Origin: an uncultured Clostridium sp.
Lineage (GTDB): Bacteria > Bacillota > Clostridia > Christensenellales > CAG-138
Direction: 5' to 3'
Length of the DNA stretch: 20,194 bases
NCBI GenBank assembly: GCA_900542285.1
Contig: UQNF01000030.1
Location: 1 to 20,194, forward strand
The position numbers and the translations under genes are program-made. The notes under the pieces are model-generated. The model was not told the origin of the DNA and did no database searches. It saw nothing but the letters and a program-made list of their open reading frames with translations. Positions 1 through 6,776 of this stretch are shown here, piece by piece; position 1 is the stretch's first letter; the number at the start of each line of letters is the position of its first letter.

Positions 1-55
1 GAGCATGCGGCTGTTAACCGCAGTGTCGTTGGTTCGAGTCCAACAGGGGGAGCCA
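1..55 (+). tRNA. tRNA-Asn (GTT), 5' end cut by window edge
   Basis: This is the 3' two thirds of a tRNA. The anticodon arm has stem TGCGG/CCGCA around loop CTGTTAA, giving anticodon GTT (13-15), which reads Asn codons. The T arm is GTTGG-TTCGAGT-CCAAC. The acceptor 3' strand ends in discriminator G and an encoded CCA at 53-55. G73 is the usual discriminator for tRNA-Asn. The acceptor 5' strand and D arm lie before the window. Confidence 0.93.
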
Positions 56-57
56 AG

Positions 58-88
58 AAAACTCAGATGTGCAAGCATCTGAGTTTTT
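58..88 (+). terminator. Intrinsic terminator after tRNA-Asn
   Basis: A 12-bp perfect stem (58-69 with 76-87) encloses loop TGCAAG. The 3' arm runs into a T tract. It begins three bases after the tRNA CCA, so it ends the tRNA transcript. Confidence 0.85.
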
Positions 89-253
89 TCTAAATTATCC
101 CGGGTCTATTCCGTGCTGTTCGAAATGAACTGTACCATAAATCACCCGTGCACAATGCTTTTCGTCTGATCGCGAGAAGCAATCAACTGCTGGTAATAGA
201 ACTCCGGGGAATGATTTGCGCAACTGACTCACGACTGATTTGCGGAGGGAAAA

Positions 254-778
254 ATGAAGGATTATTTGATAGTGGTCGATATTCAGAACGATTTTGTTGA
301 CGGAGCACTTGGAACGGGCGAAGCGCAGGCAATGATCGATGCTGCTGCCAAGCGTATTCGTGACTTTTCCGGCAAGGTATTCGTAACCATGGACACCCAT
401 TTTGAAAACTATATGGATACAAGGGAAGGGAAAAAGCTCCCCGTTCCTCACTGCATAAAGGGAACCGACGGATGGCAGCTGAACGATAGGATACGCGAAG
501 CCATATATGGCAAGGACTTCGATGTGGTTGAAAAGCATACCTTTGGCTCGACTGAGCTTCCGAAGCTCATCCGCTCCGATGCCGGAGATGATGAGGTGAG
601 CATAGAGCTTATCGGCCTCTGCACCGATATCTGCGTGGTTTCGAATGCCCTTATACTTAAGGCGAACTTCTGCGAGAGTGAAGTATCCGTCGATGCATCC
701 TGCTGCGCAGGAGTCACACCGGAAACCCACAGAGCTGCGCTTGAGACAATGAAGATGTGCCAGATTAACGTTAAATAA
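254..778 (+). CDS. Isochorismatase-family cysteine hydrolase, nicotinamidase-like
   Basis: This 174-residue protein has the isochorismatase/nicotinamidase fold signatures in order: VVDIQNDF with catalytic Asp9 at the first strand, a metal-site-like MDTH (Asp47, His49), Lys94 in the EKHTFGST segment, and GLCTDICV with the presumed nucleophile Cys127. Asp-Lys-Cys is the family's catalytic triad. Nicotinamidases convert nicotinamide to nicotinate for NAD salvage, but the family also includes ureido and isochorismate hydrolases, so the substrate is inferred. The length is normal for a cytosolic single-domain enzyme. The start is supported by a GGAGG ribosome site at 243-247. I saw no clear promoter between 89 and 253. 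The gene ends just before the promoter of the ABC operon and appears monocistronic. Confidence 0.85.
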   Translation: MKDYLIVVDIQNDFVDGALGTGEAQAMIDAAAKRIRDFSGKVFVTMDTHFENYMDTREGKKLPVPHCIKGTDGWQLNDRIREAIYGKDFDVVEKHTFGSTELPKLIRSDAGDDEVSIELIGLCTDICVVSNALILKANFCESEVSVDASCCAGVTPETHRAALETMKMCQINVK

Positions 779-796
779 ATATATTGAAATAAACCC

Positions 797-825
797 TTGA
801 CAGGTGATATCCAGGACGCTATACT
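797..825 (+). promoter_or_regulatory. Consensus sigma-A promoter of the ABC/GntR operon
   Basis: TTGACA (797-802), a 17-base spacer and TATACT (820-825) lie about 50 bases upstream of the ATPase start. The spacing is optimal. The -10 box lies entirely inside the left arm of the inverted repeat at 817-853. Confidence 0.88.
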
Positions 826-853
826 GTGTATACACAATATGCACAGTATAGCG
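817..853. promoter_or_regulatory. Inverted-repeat operator, probable GntR (YtrA-type) binding site
   Basis: A perfect 12-bp inverted repeat (CGCTATACTGTG at 817-828, its complement at 842-853) is separated by 13 bases. A second palindrome, GTGTATACAC (826-835), overlaps it. The left arm holds the -10 box and the spacer holds the expected transcription start, so a protein bound here would block RNA polymerase. The operon's third gene encodes a YtrA-type GntR regulator, a class that commonly represses its own operon. Binding is inferred. A weak terminator is an alternative, since the right arm is followed by CTTTTG, but a terminator between promoter and first gene would be odd. Confidence 0.7.
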
Positions 854-874
854 CTTTTGCGTTAGGAGGGTATT

Positions 875-1735
875 ATGGCACTATTAGAGGTCAGGAATTT
901 ATGTAAGAGCTTTCCTACATTTAATGTTAAGAATGTCTCGTTCAGCATTGAACCGGGTTATATCGTTGGGTTCATTGGCAGGAATGGGGCCGGAAAGACA
1001 ACGACCATCAAATCCATTCTAAATCTTACCAAGGCGGACAGCGGTTCTGTCAGCATCTTCGGTATGGATCTGTATGAACATGAGATAGAGATAAAGCAGA
1101 GGATCGGCGTAGTGTTGGGCGGCTTTGATTACTATCTGGATAAAAAGCTCAGGAGCATTGCACAGGTGGTCAGCCGTTTCTATGATAACTGGGATGGCAG
1201 CAAGTACCTCGGATACCTGAAAAAATTCAACCTGGACGAGAATAAGCGCGTCAAGGAACTTTCTGAGGGTATGAAGGTAAAGCTGGCACTTGCGTTGGCA
1301 CTTTCCCACCATGCGGAGCTGTTGATTCTCGATGAGCCGACGAGCGGTCTTGACCCTGTTTCGAGGGATGAACTGATGACACTGTTTAGAAGCATAGTTG
1401 CAGACGGAGAATGCAGTATTCTGTTTTCAACGCAAATCACCTCTGATTTGGATAAGTGCGCTGATTATGTGATTTACATCAAGGACGGAGAGATCATCAT
1501 GCAGGGAGATAGGGAGGAGATAATAGACGGATTCAGATTGGTACAGGGTCCAAAGGAGGCTTTGACGCCGATGCTAAGAGAAACACTCGTCGGCTATAAG
1601 GAGACCGCTTTTGGCTTTAACGGTTTGATTCGAGAACAGGATCTCGCAGAGGCCGATGGATTATCGCTTGCAAGGGCGGATATTGAATCGATCATGGTGT
1701 ATACCGAGAGGAACAATGGAGGAGAGCAGTTATGA
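875..1735 (+). CDS. ABC transporter ATP-binding protein (YtrB/BcrA-like)
   Basis: This 286-residue nucleotide-binding subunit of an ABC exporter has Walker A GRNGAGKT (35-42), signature LSEGM (129-133), Walker B LLILDE (149-154) with catalytic Glu154, and a D-loop SGLD. The position normally held by the H-loop His (STHI in relatives) is Gln187 (STQI). About 70 residues follow the ATPase core, as in other exporter ATPases of this type. The start has a strong GGAGGG site (865-870) at good spacing. The gene overlaps the permease gene by ATGA, and a GntR regulator follows. This order is typical of YtrA-type operons that respond to cell-wall antibiotics or envelope stress. The exported substrate is unknown. 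Confidence 0.92.
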   Translation: MALLEVRNLCKSFPTFNVKNVSFSIEPGYIVGFIGRNGAGKTTTIKSILNLTKADSGSVSIFGMDLYEHEIEIKQRIGVVLGGFDYYLDKKLRSIAQVVSRFYDNWDGSKYLGYLKKFNLDENKRVKELSEGMKVKLALALALSHHAELLILDEPTSGLDPVSRDELMTLFRSIVADGECSILFSTQITSDLDKCADYVIYIKDGEIIMQGDREEIIDGFRLVQGPKEALTPMLRETLVGYKETAFGFNGLIREQDLAEADGLSLARADIESIMVYTERNNGGEQL

Positions 1736-2385
1736 AAAATGTATGGAATCTTGTGTATAAGGATCTTAAAATACTGGTTCATCCTGTTACGCTGTTGTAC
1801 TGCATTCTGTCAATGGGAATGACATTCATTCCGATGTATCCGGCGTTTATCGGTCCGTTCTACATTCTGATAGGTGTTATGATCACTATTACAACAGAAG
1901 GACAGTACAAGGACAAGGAGTTCTGCGGAGTTCTTCCGGTATCGAAAGCAGACTGTATAAAGGCAAGAATGCTTACGGTGATGATACTTGAACTCGCCAC
2001 GATAGTCTTGACAGTGCCGTGCGCTATCCTGAGTGTAATTCTTTTAGACATGCAGCTTATGGGAATGGAAAACAGTTTTACATCGCTTTCGGGAATACTG
2101 CTCGGCTATGCGGCCGCAAATGCCCTAATGATAAGTGCAGACTTCAGAGGACAGTTCAAGGCGGTCGTCCCATCGCTTATCGGTATGGTATTGTATTTTG
2201 CGATATGCTTTGCTATGTCGTCCCTGTGGCATATTCCCGGGTTAGAATTTCTCGCCGGCAATTCCGCCGCAAACCTGATAAGGCAGCTTCCGCTGCTTAT
2301 CGCTGCGATTCTCATCTATTTGCTCGCAGCATATCTTACTTGTAAAGCTTCAGTCAAAAGCTACGAGAAAGCAGTGATAGGATGA
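1732..2385 (+). CDS. ABC-2 type permease, partner of the upstream ATPase
   Basis: This 217-residue integral membrane protein has about six hydrophobic helices, recognisable in the segments near residues 16-34, 38-52, 70-95, 110-125, 140-160 and 180-200. It fits the ABC-2 permease families that pair with YtrB/BcrA-like ATPases. It overlaps the ATPase gene and the GntR gene by ATGA on both sides, which indicates translational coupling and a single transcript. I saw no extracytoplasmic domain large enough to bind a ligand. Two copies plus two ATPase subunits probably form the exporter. The transported compound cannot be told from sequence. Confidence 0.85.
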   Translation: MKNVWNLVYKDLKILVHPVTLLYCILSMGMTFIPMYPAFIGPFYILIGVMITITTEGQYKDKEFCGVLPVSKADCIKARMLTVMILELATIVLTVPCAILSVILLDMQLMGMENSFTSLSGILLGYAAANALMISADFRGQFKAVVPSLIGMVLYFAICFAMSSLWHIPGLEFLAGNSAANLIRQLPLLIAAILIYLLAAYLTCKASVKSYEKAVIG

Positions 2386-2750
2386 TCGGTATTGCCATCT
2401 CAAACACCTCTGATGTTCCGATCTATCAACAGATCTATGACCAGATAGCCGCAGGGATAATTAGGGGAGACATAAGGGGCGATGAAGCTCTTCCTTCAAT
2501 ACGCACCCTTTCTTCGGAGCTTGGTGTGAGTGTTATCACGGTTAAGCGTACCTTCGAAGAACTGGAACGTTCCGGCTATATTGTAAGTGTCCCCGGGAAA
2601 GGGTGTTATGTCCTTCCGCTGACGCATTCCGAACTACTGGATATGCGTAATGAGATGGCTGCAAACTATCTGCGAAAGAACATGGGCTTGTATAAGTCAT
2701 TGGGAATAACAAAGGAAGAGCTAAAAAAAATAGTTGACGAGCAGTATTGA
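2382..2750 (+). CDS. GntR-family transcriptional repressor, YtrA subfamily
   Basis: This 122-residue regulator has an N-terminal winged helix-turn-helix (about residues 10-78) with the GntR features PIYQQIYDQI, LPSIRTLSSELGVSVITVKRTFEELERSGY and the wing PGKGCYV. The C-terminal part is a short helical tail of about 45 residues rather than a ligand domain, which defines the YtrA subfamily. The gene overlaps the permease stop by ATGA and is last in the operon, so it most likely represses its own operon through the inverted repeat at 817-853. The effector is unknown. Relatives respond to cell-wall-active peptides or to cues sensed through the transporter. Confidence 0.9.
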   Translation: MIGIAISNTSDVPIYQQIYDQIAAGIIRGDIRGDEALPSIRTLSSELGVSVITVKRTFEELERSGYIVSVPGKGCYVLPLTHSELLDMRNEMAANYLRKNMGLYKSLGITKEELKKIVDEQY

Positions 2751-2757
2751 CCATGTA

Positions 2758-2787
2758 CCCCCGAATTAGTTCGGGGGGAATTTTTTT
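2758..2787 (+). terminator. Intrinsic terminator of the ABC/GntR operon
   Basis: An 8-bp G+C-rich stem (CCCCCGAA 2758-2765, TTCGGGGG 2770-2777) with loop TTAG is followed by seven T residues at 2781-2787, eight bases after the GntR stop. Confidence 0.92.
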
Positions 2788-2795
2788 GATAACAC

Positions 2796-2811
2796 TTGAA
2801 TGTTTGTTCAA
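2796..2811. promoter_or_regulatory. Candidate ArsR/CadC operator upstream of the -35
   Basis: The imperfect palindrome TTGAA-N6-TTCAA lies about 18 bases upstream of the -35 box. Its right half contains TGTTCA, the half-site typical of SmtB/CadC operators. Assignment is by resemblance and position only. Confidence 0.5.
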
Positions 2812-2828
2812 ATATAATAAAAATGTGC

Positions 2829-2856
2829 TTGACAAACGCGCGGAAGCGACTATAAT
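2829..2856 (+). promoter_or_regulatory. Consensus promoter of the heavy-metal operon
   Basis: TTGACA (2829-2834) and TATAAT (2851-2856) are separated by 16 bases, 62 bases upstream of the ArsR start. The perfect hexamers imply a strong promoter that would need repression. Confidence 0.88.
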
Positions 2857-2861
2857 AATGG

Positions 2862-2877
2862 TTGAACAACTGCTCAA
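2862..2877. promoter_or_regulatory. Candidate ArsR/CadC operator over the transcription start
   Basis: TTGA-N8-TCAA, containing TGAACA-AC-TGCTCA with one mismatched pair, covers the expected +1 just after the -10 box. TGAACA is the classic SmtB/ArsR half-site. Together with the element at 2796-2811 it would bracket the promoter. Confidence 0.55.
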
Positions 2878-2917
2878 ACATTAAAACGAGCGGAATCCAA
2901 AGCAAACAGGAGGCAAT

Positions 2918-3274
2918 ATGAGTAATTCTGCACCAAGCTGTGACTGCATCGAAACCCACGAGGACATCGTTGCAAAGGTCAACGAGGTTATGCCCAATGA
3001 AGAACTGCTGTATGACCTTGCCGAGCTTTACAAGGTCTTCGGCGACAGCACCAGGATAAAGATACTGTATCTGCTGTTTGAAAGCGAGATGTGCGTATGC
3101 GATATCGCGCAGCTTCTGAACATGAGCATATCTGCGATCTCACATCAGCTCAGAGTTCTCAAACAGGCTCAGCTTGTTAGGTTTCGCCGCGATGGACGGA
3201 CGGTGTTCTATGCGCTTGCGGATGACCATGTACGGACCATATTAGGTCAGGGCATGGAGCATATCTGCGAATAA
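2918..3274 (+). CDS. ArsR/SmtB-family metal-sensing repressor, CadC-like
   Basis: This 118-residue winged-helix repressor keeps both known metal sites of the SmtB/CadC group. The alpha3N site is formed by N-terminal Cys8 and Cys10 with Cys59 and Cys61 of the CVCDIA motif. The alpha5 site is Asp102, His104, His115 and Glu118, spaced D-x-H-x10-H-x2-E. The recognition helix is in SISAISHQLRVLKQAQLV and the wing is RFRRDGRTVFYAL. In CadC the cysteine site senses Cd, Pb or Zn, and metal binding releases DNA. The GGAGG ribosome site (2909-2913) supports the start. The gene precedes a metallochaperone-like gene and an efflux ATPase under one promoter, so it is the local repressor. The inducing metal is inferred to be Cd/Zn/Pb. 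Confidence 0.93.
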   Translation: MSNSAPSCDCIETHEDIVAKVNEVMPNEELLYDLAELYKVFGDSTRIKILYLLFESEMCVCDIAQLLNMSISAISHQLRVLKQAQLVRFRRDGRTVFYALADDHVRTILGQGMEHICE

Positions 3275-3294
3275 TGTTTTTTCCGGAGGGAACA

Positions 3295-3516
3295 ATGAAA
3301 AAGACTTTTTCTATCACAAATCTTGACTGTGCGGTATGCGCTTCCAAAATGGAAGCAGGCATATCCAAACTTGAAGGGGTAAACTCCGCAAAGATTAGCT
3401 TTGTAACACAAAAACTCGTGCTGGATGCGAATGATGATGTTTTTGATTCAATTGTTGAAAAGGCAAAGGAGATCTGCAAAAAAGTGCATAGATCGACCGA
3501 GCTCGTTGCACGCTGA
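3295..3516 (+). CDS. Free-standing heavy-metal-associated (HMA) domain protein
   Basis: This 73-residue protein is a single ferredoxin-like HMA domain with metal-binding Cys12 and Cys15 in LDCAVCASKME, the equivalent of GMTCxxC. I chose the ATG at 3295 because CGGAGGG (3284-3290) sits five bases ahead of it. An in-frame ATG at 3274 overlaps the repressor stop but has no ribosome site. HMA domains deliver or sense soft metals and usually form the N terminus of P1B-ATPases. The ATPase gene that begins about 20 bases downstream has no HMA domain of its own, so this protein probably serves it as a separate metal-binding module or chaperone. Asp before the first Cys fits Zn/Cd-type domains better than Cu types, though this is a weak cue. 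Confidence 0.88.
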   Translation: MKKTFSITNLDCAVCASKMEAGISKLEGVNSAKISFVTQKLVLDANDDVFDSIVEKAKEICKKVHRSTELVAR

Positions 3517-3535
3517 AGCCAAATGATTGAATAAG

Positions 3536-5401
3536 ATGACCAGATCAAATATTAGAGAAATAATCTCAATAATCATCGGAGCTCTGTTGCTTGGCGCTGC
3601 TTTGATTATAACAAAGCTGATCCCTCAGCTTGATACTTGGGTAAAGATCCTTATCTTCCTTGTACCGTATCTGCTGCTCGGCTGGAGCGTTATCTATGAT
3701 GCGATCCACGGAATAGTCAGCGGTCAGTTTCTTGACGAGAACTTTCTAATGACCATCGCCTCAATCGGCGCAATCTGCGTTGGAGAGTACATGGAAGCGG
3801 TTCTGGTTATGCTTCTGTATAGGATAGGCGAATTCCTCCAAAGGCTTGCAGTCGGAAAGAGTCGTGCTTCGATTTCCCAATTGATGGATATCTGTCCGGA
3901 CAGCGCCAATCTGGAGCGTGGCGGCGAGGTTGTCACCGTCACTCCGGACGAGGTGCAGGTCGGCGACATCATCGTCGTAAGGGCAGGGGATCGTATCCCG
4001 CTTGACGGCACGGTAATAGAAGGAACCTCGGGCATCAACACATCTGCGCTTACAGGGGAATCGCTTCCCAGGGATGTTACGGTGGGAGACAGCGTTCTAT
4101 CGGGCTGTATCAATCTCAACGGAACGCTTAGAGTTCGCGTGGATAAGGAAGAGTCGGAATCTACGGCTGCGAGGGTACTCGAGCTTATCGAAGGTGCTGC
4201 CTCCAATAAATCCAAGAGCGAGGACTTTATCACAAAGTTTGCGAAATGGTATACACCGTCGGTTGTGATAGCGGTAGTGCTTCTTGCAATCATTCCTCCG
4301 CTATTCTTTAATCAGGATTGGAACACATGGATCTATCGCGCACTGACCTTCCTTGTTATCTCATGCCCATGTGCACTTGTTATCTCCGTTCCGCTCACAT
4401 TCTTCAGCGGAATTGGCTGCGCAAGCAAGAACGGTGTCCTTGTAAAGGGAAGCAATTATCTAGAGGCTCTGGATAAGTGCGCAGCGGTAGTGTTTGATAA
4501 GACCGGCACACTGACCAAGGGAAGCTTTACCATCACGAAGCTTTGTCCGGACGGCATTACGGAAGCAGAGCTTCTTCGCTATGCGGTAGCCTGTGAGCAG
4601 TTCTCATCGCATCCGCTTGCGCTTTCCGTAATGAAGGCGTACGGTGAAGTTCCTGTCCCGGAAGCGGTGCACAGTGAAGCGCTTGCCGGTTTGGGCGTGC
4701 GCGCTGTCGTGGAGGAACATGAGCTTTATTGCGGAAACATCAGACTGATGCGTGAAATAGGTGCGCTTAACGATGAACCGGACGAGGCAGGAACCATCAT
4801 GCATCTTGCTATGGACGGTAAGCACATTGGATATATCGTTATTTCCGATGAATTGAAGCCGACTGCCGAAACGGCTGTAAAGACGCTGGAAACCAAGTTT
4901 GGAATACGCACGGTCATGCTTACGGGCGATCGCCGGCGAATCGGAGAGGAAACAGCTGACAGGCTTGGTATCTCGGAGGTGCATGCGGAGCTTCTTCCGC
5001 AGGACAAGGTTAGCTGCATGGAAACTATCATAGACAAGGTCAAGACGGAAAGACGCAGCGCGGCATTTGTCGGCGATGGTATTAACGATGCCCCCGTTCT
5101 CGCGCGTGCAGATATTGGCATCGCAATGGGAGGCCTTGGCAGCGACGCTGCAATTGAAGCGGCGGATATCGTGTTGATGGATGACGACCCGGAAAAGATT
5201 CCGTTTGCAATCGGTATATCCAAAAAGACAGTGCGGATCGCATGGCAAAACATCATTCTTGCCTTAGCGGTAAAGCTGGCGGTGCTGGCACTTGGCGCAA
5301 TAGGCCTTGCAGAGATGTGGATGGCTTTGTTTGCGGATGTGGGCGTGTGCCTGATCGCGGTTCTCAATTCCATGCGTGCAATGTCTGTCAAAAACAAGTA
5401 A
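3536..5401 (+). CDS. Zn/Cd/Pb-translocating P1B-type ATPase (CadA/ZntA-like)
   Basis: This heavy-metal efflux pump has about 621 residues. Landmarks in order are paired N-terminal helices, actuator motif TGES, intramembrane metal motif CPC (about residues 277-279), phosphorylation site DKTGTLT (Asp about 321), the HP motif in SSHPLA, TGD and GDGINDAP. The last helices contain a Lys (AVKLAVLA) and LFADVG; the Lys plus Asp pair is characteristic of Zn/Cd/Pb pumps (ZntA type) rather than Cu pumps. No N-terminal HMA domain is present, and that function is encoded by the preceding gene. The start is uncertain: ATG 3536 and an in-frame TTG at 3527 both lack a good ribosome site, so translation may be coupled to the HMA gene. 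The pump exports toxic divalent metals across the cytoplasmic membrane under control of the ArsR gene. Confidence 0.93.
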   Translation: MTRSNIREIISIIIGALLLGAALIITKLIPQLDTWVKILIFLVPYLLLGWSVIYDAIHGIVSGQFLDENFLMTIASIGAICVGEYMEAVLVMLLYRIGEFLQRLAVGKSRASISQLMDICPDSANLERGGEVVTVTPDEVQVGDIIVVRAGDRIPLDGTVIEGTSGINTSALTGESLPRDVTVGDSVLSGCINLNGTLRVRVDKEESESTAARVLELIEGAASNKSKSEDFITKFAKWYTPSVVIAVVLLAIIPPLFFNQDWNTWIYRALTFLVISCPCALVISVPLTFFSGIGCASKNGVLVKGSNYLEALDKCAAVVFDKTGTLTKGSFTITKLCPDGITEAELLRYAVACEQFSSHPLALSVMKAYGEVPVPEAVHSEALAGLGVRAVVEEHELYCGNIRLMREIGALNDEPDEAGTIMHLAMDGKHIGYIVISDELKPTAETAVKTLETKFGIRTVMLTGDRRRIGEETADRLGISEVHAELLPQDKVSCMETIIDKVKTERRSAAFVGDGINDAPVLARADIGIAMGGLGSDAAIEAADIVLMDDDPEKIPFAIGISKKTVRIAWQNIILALAVKLAVLALGAIGLAEMWMALFADVGVCLIAVLNSMRAMSVKNK

Positions 5402-5418
5402 TATTTATGGTTTTTTCT

Positions 5419-5446
5419 CTGCCCGGCGGCTTCTGCTGCCGGGCAG
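5419..5446 (+). terminator. GC-rich hairpin after the metal operon, possible terminator
   Basis: CTGCCCGG (5419-5426) pairs with CCGGGCAG (5439-5446), with further inner pairs around loop TTCT. It lies 18 bases after the ATPase stop. There is no T tract after it; the T run (5411-5416) precedes the stem. It may be an atypical terminator or a 3'-end stabiliser. Confidence 0.45.
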
Positions 5447-5517
5447 CCATGCATTATGCACGCTTAAAATTTCATTAAATATATAGGTTTTTTCAGCTAA
5501 AATCCACCATAATCCTC

Positions 5518-5545
5518 TTGAAAATCATACTAACGGTGATATAAT
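5518..5545 (+). promoter_or_regulatory. Promoter of the bcd-etfBA operon
   Basis: TTGAAA (5518-5523), 16 bases, TATAAT (5540-5545). Transcription would start near 5552, giving a leader of about 70 bases. Confidence 0.75.
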
Positions 5546-5563
5546 AGAATAGTACCTTTGGGT

Positions 5564-5594
5564 AACGATTTCGAGCATTGCTCGGAGTATCGTT
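5564..5594 (+). promoter_or_regulatory. Two-part hairpin in the bcd leader
   Basis: The leader RNA can fold with outer stem AACGAT (5564-5569)/ATCGTT (5589-5594) and inner stem CGAGC (5572-5576)/GCTCG (5580-5584). No T tract follows, so it is not a terminator. It begins about 12 bases after the expected +1 and could stabilise the mRNA 5' end or be a protein-binding site. Confidence 0.4.
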
Positions 5595-5622
5595 GGCTTG
5601 TTAATTATGAAAGGAGTTAATA

Positions 5623-6762
5623 ATGGATTTTAACCTTTCCAAAGAGCAGGAGCTCATCAGGCAGCTCGTGCATGATTTTGCAGAAAAAGAGGTCAAGCCC
5701 CTCGCTGCTGAAATCGATGATCAAGAACGCTTCCCCCGTGAAACCGTAGAGAAGATGGCAAAGATCGGTTTGTTCGGAATCAATATTCCGAAGCAGTATG
5801 GAGGAGCGGGCGGAGACTATCTCAGCTACATTATCGCTATTGAAGAACTCGCCAAGGTTTGTGCAACTACCGCGATCATTCTCAGCGCACATAATTCCCT
5901 CTGCTGCGGCCCCATCATGACATTCGGAACCGAAGAGCAGAAGCAGAAATATCTCGTTCCTCTTGCAAAGGGTGAAAAGCTGGGTGCATTCGGCCTCACC
6001 GAACCCAACGCAGGTACCGATTCAGCTGCACAGCAGACCGTGGCAGTCCTCGATGGTGACCATTGGGTTCTTAACGGCAGCAAGTGCTTCATCACTAACG
6101 GCGGACAGGCTGACGTATATGTTATCTTTGCCATGACCGATAAGGCCAAGGGCAATAAGGGAATTTCCGCGTTCATCGTTGAAAAGGACGCTCCGGGCTT
6201 CTCTATCGGCAAGATTGAGCATAAGCTCGGCATCCGTGCGAGCGCAACCGCAGAGCTCATCTTTGAGGATTGCATAATTCCCAAGGAGAATCTGCTTGGA
6301 GAGCTCAACAAGGGATTCAAGGTCGCAATGGGTACCCTTGACGGCGGCCGTATCGGCGTCGCATCTCAGGCACTTGGCATTGCCGAGGGCGCTTTTGAGG
6401 AGACAATTAAGTATATGAAGGAAAGGGTACAGTTCAGAAAGACTCTGTCCACTTTCCAGGGTCTGCAGTGGATGTGTGCAGATATGAAGTGTGCTATCGA
6501 GAGCGCAAAGCTTCTCGTTTACAGGGCTGCAATGTGCAAGCAGGAGGGCAAGCCTTACACCGAGGAAGCGGCCATGGCTAAGCTCGTCGCTGCAAACACG
6601 GCAATGGATGTAACCACCAAGTGCGTTCAGCTCCACGGCGGTTACGGCTATTCCAGGGAGTACCCCATTGAGCGCATGATGCGCGATGCAAAGATAACCG
6701 AGATATACGAAGGTACATCCCAGGTTCAGCAGATGGTCATCTCCGGCCGCATTTTCAAGTAA
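5623..6762 (+). CDS. bcd: Short-chain acyl-CoA dehydrogenase (butyryl-CoA dehydrogenase type)
   Basis: This full-length 379-residue FAD enzyme has the family signatures FGLTEPNAGTDS (about 124-135), QLHGGYGYSREYPIERMMRDAK and EIYEGTSQVQ, where Glu363 is the catalytic base in the position used by bacterial butyryl-CoA dehydrogenases. In fermentative Clostridia it reduces crotonyl-CoA (or acrylyl-CoA in some species) using electrons from EtfAB. AAAGGAG (5610-5616) precedes the start. etfB and etfA follow directly, forming the Bcd/Etf complex. The usual thl, crt and hbd genes are not in the window, so the exact acyl chain (C4 or C3) is inferred. The enzyme is cytosolic or loosely membrane-associated. 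Confidence 0.93.
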   Translation: MDFNLSKEQELIRQLVHDFAEKEVKPLAAEIDDQERFPRETVEKMAKIGLFGINIPKQYGGAGGDYLSYIIAIEELAKVCATTAIILSAHNSLCCGPIMTFGTEEQKQKYLVPLAKGEKLGAFGLTEPNAGTDSAAQQTVAVLDGDHWVLNGSKCFITNGGQADVYVIFAMTDKAKGNKGISAFIVEKDAPGFSIGKIEHKLGIRASATAELIFEDCIIPKENLLGELNKGFKVAMGTLDGGRIGVASQALGIAEGAFEETIKYMKERVQFRKTLSTFQGLQWMCADMKCAIESAKLLVYRAAMCKQEGKPYTEEAAMAKLVAANTAMDVTTKCVQLHGGYGYSREYPIERMMRDAKITEIYEGTSQVQQMVISGRIFK

Positions 6763-6776
6763 TGGAGGAACGCAAT

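Noticed and set aside
95..844. Open frame of 249 codons on the minus strand
   Set aside because: It lies over the cysteine hydrolase gene and the ABC operon promoter. The plus-strand gene has all catalytic motifs, and this frame has none.
5411..5446. Reading the 5419-5446 hairpin as a minus-strand terminator
   Set aside because: On the minus strand the stem is followed by an A-rich stretch (complement of the T run), not T residues, and no minus-strand gene ends here.
4604..5454. Long minus-strand open frames across the P1B-ATPase
   Set aside because: They are shadows of a gene with complete ATPase motifs and have no recognisable protein features.
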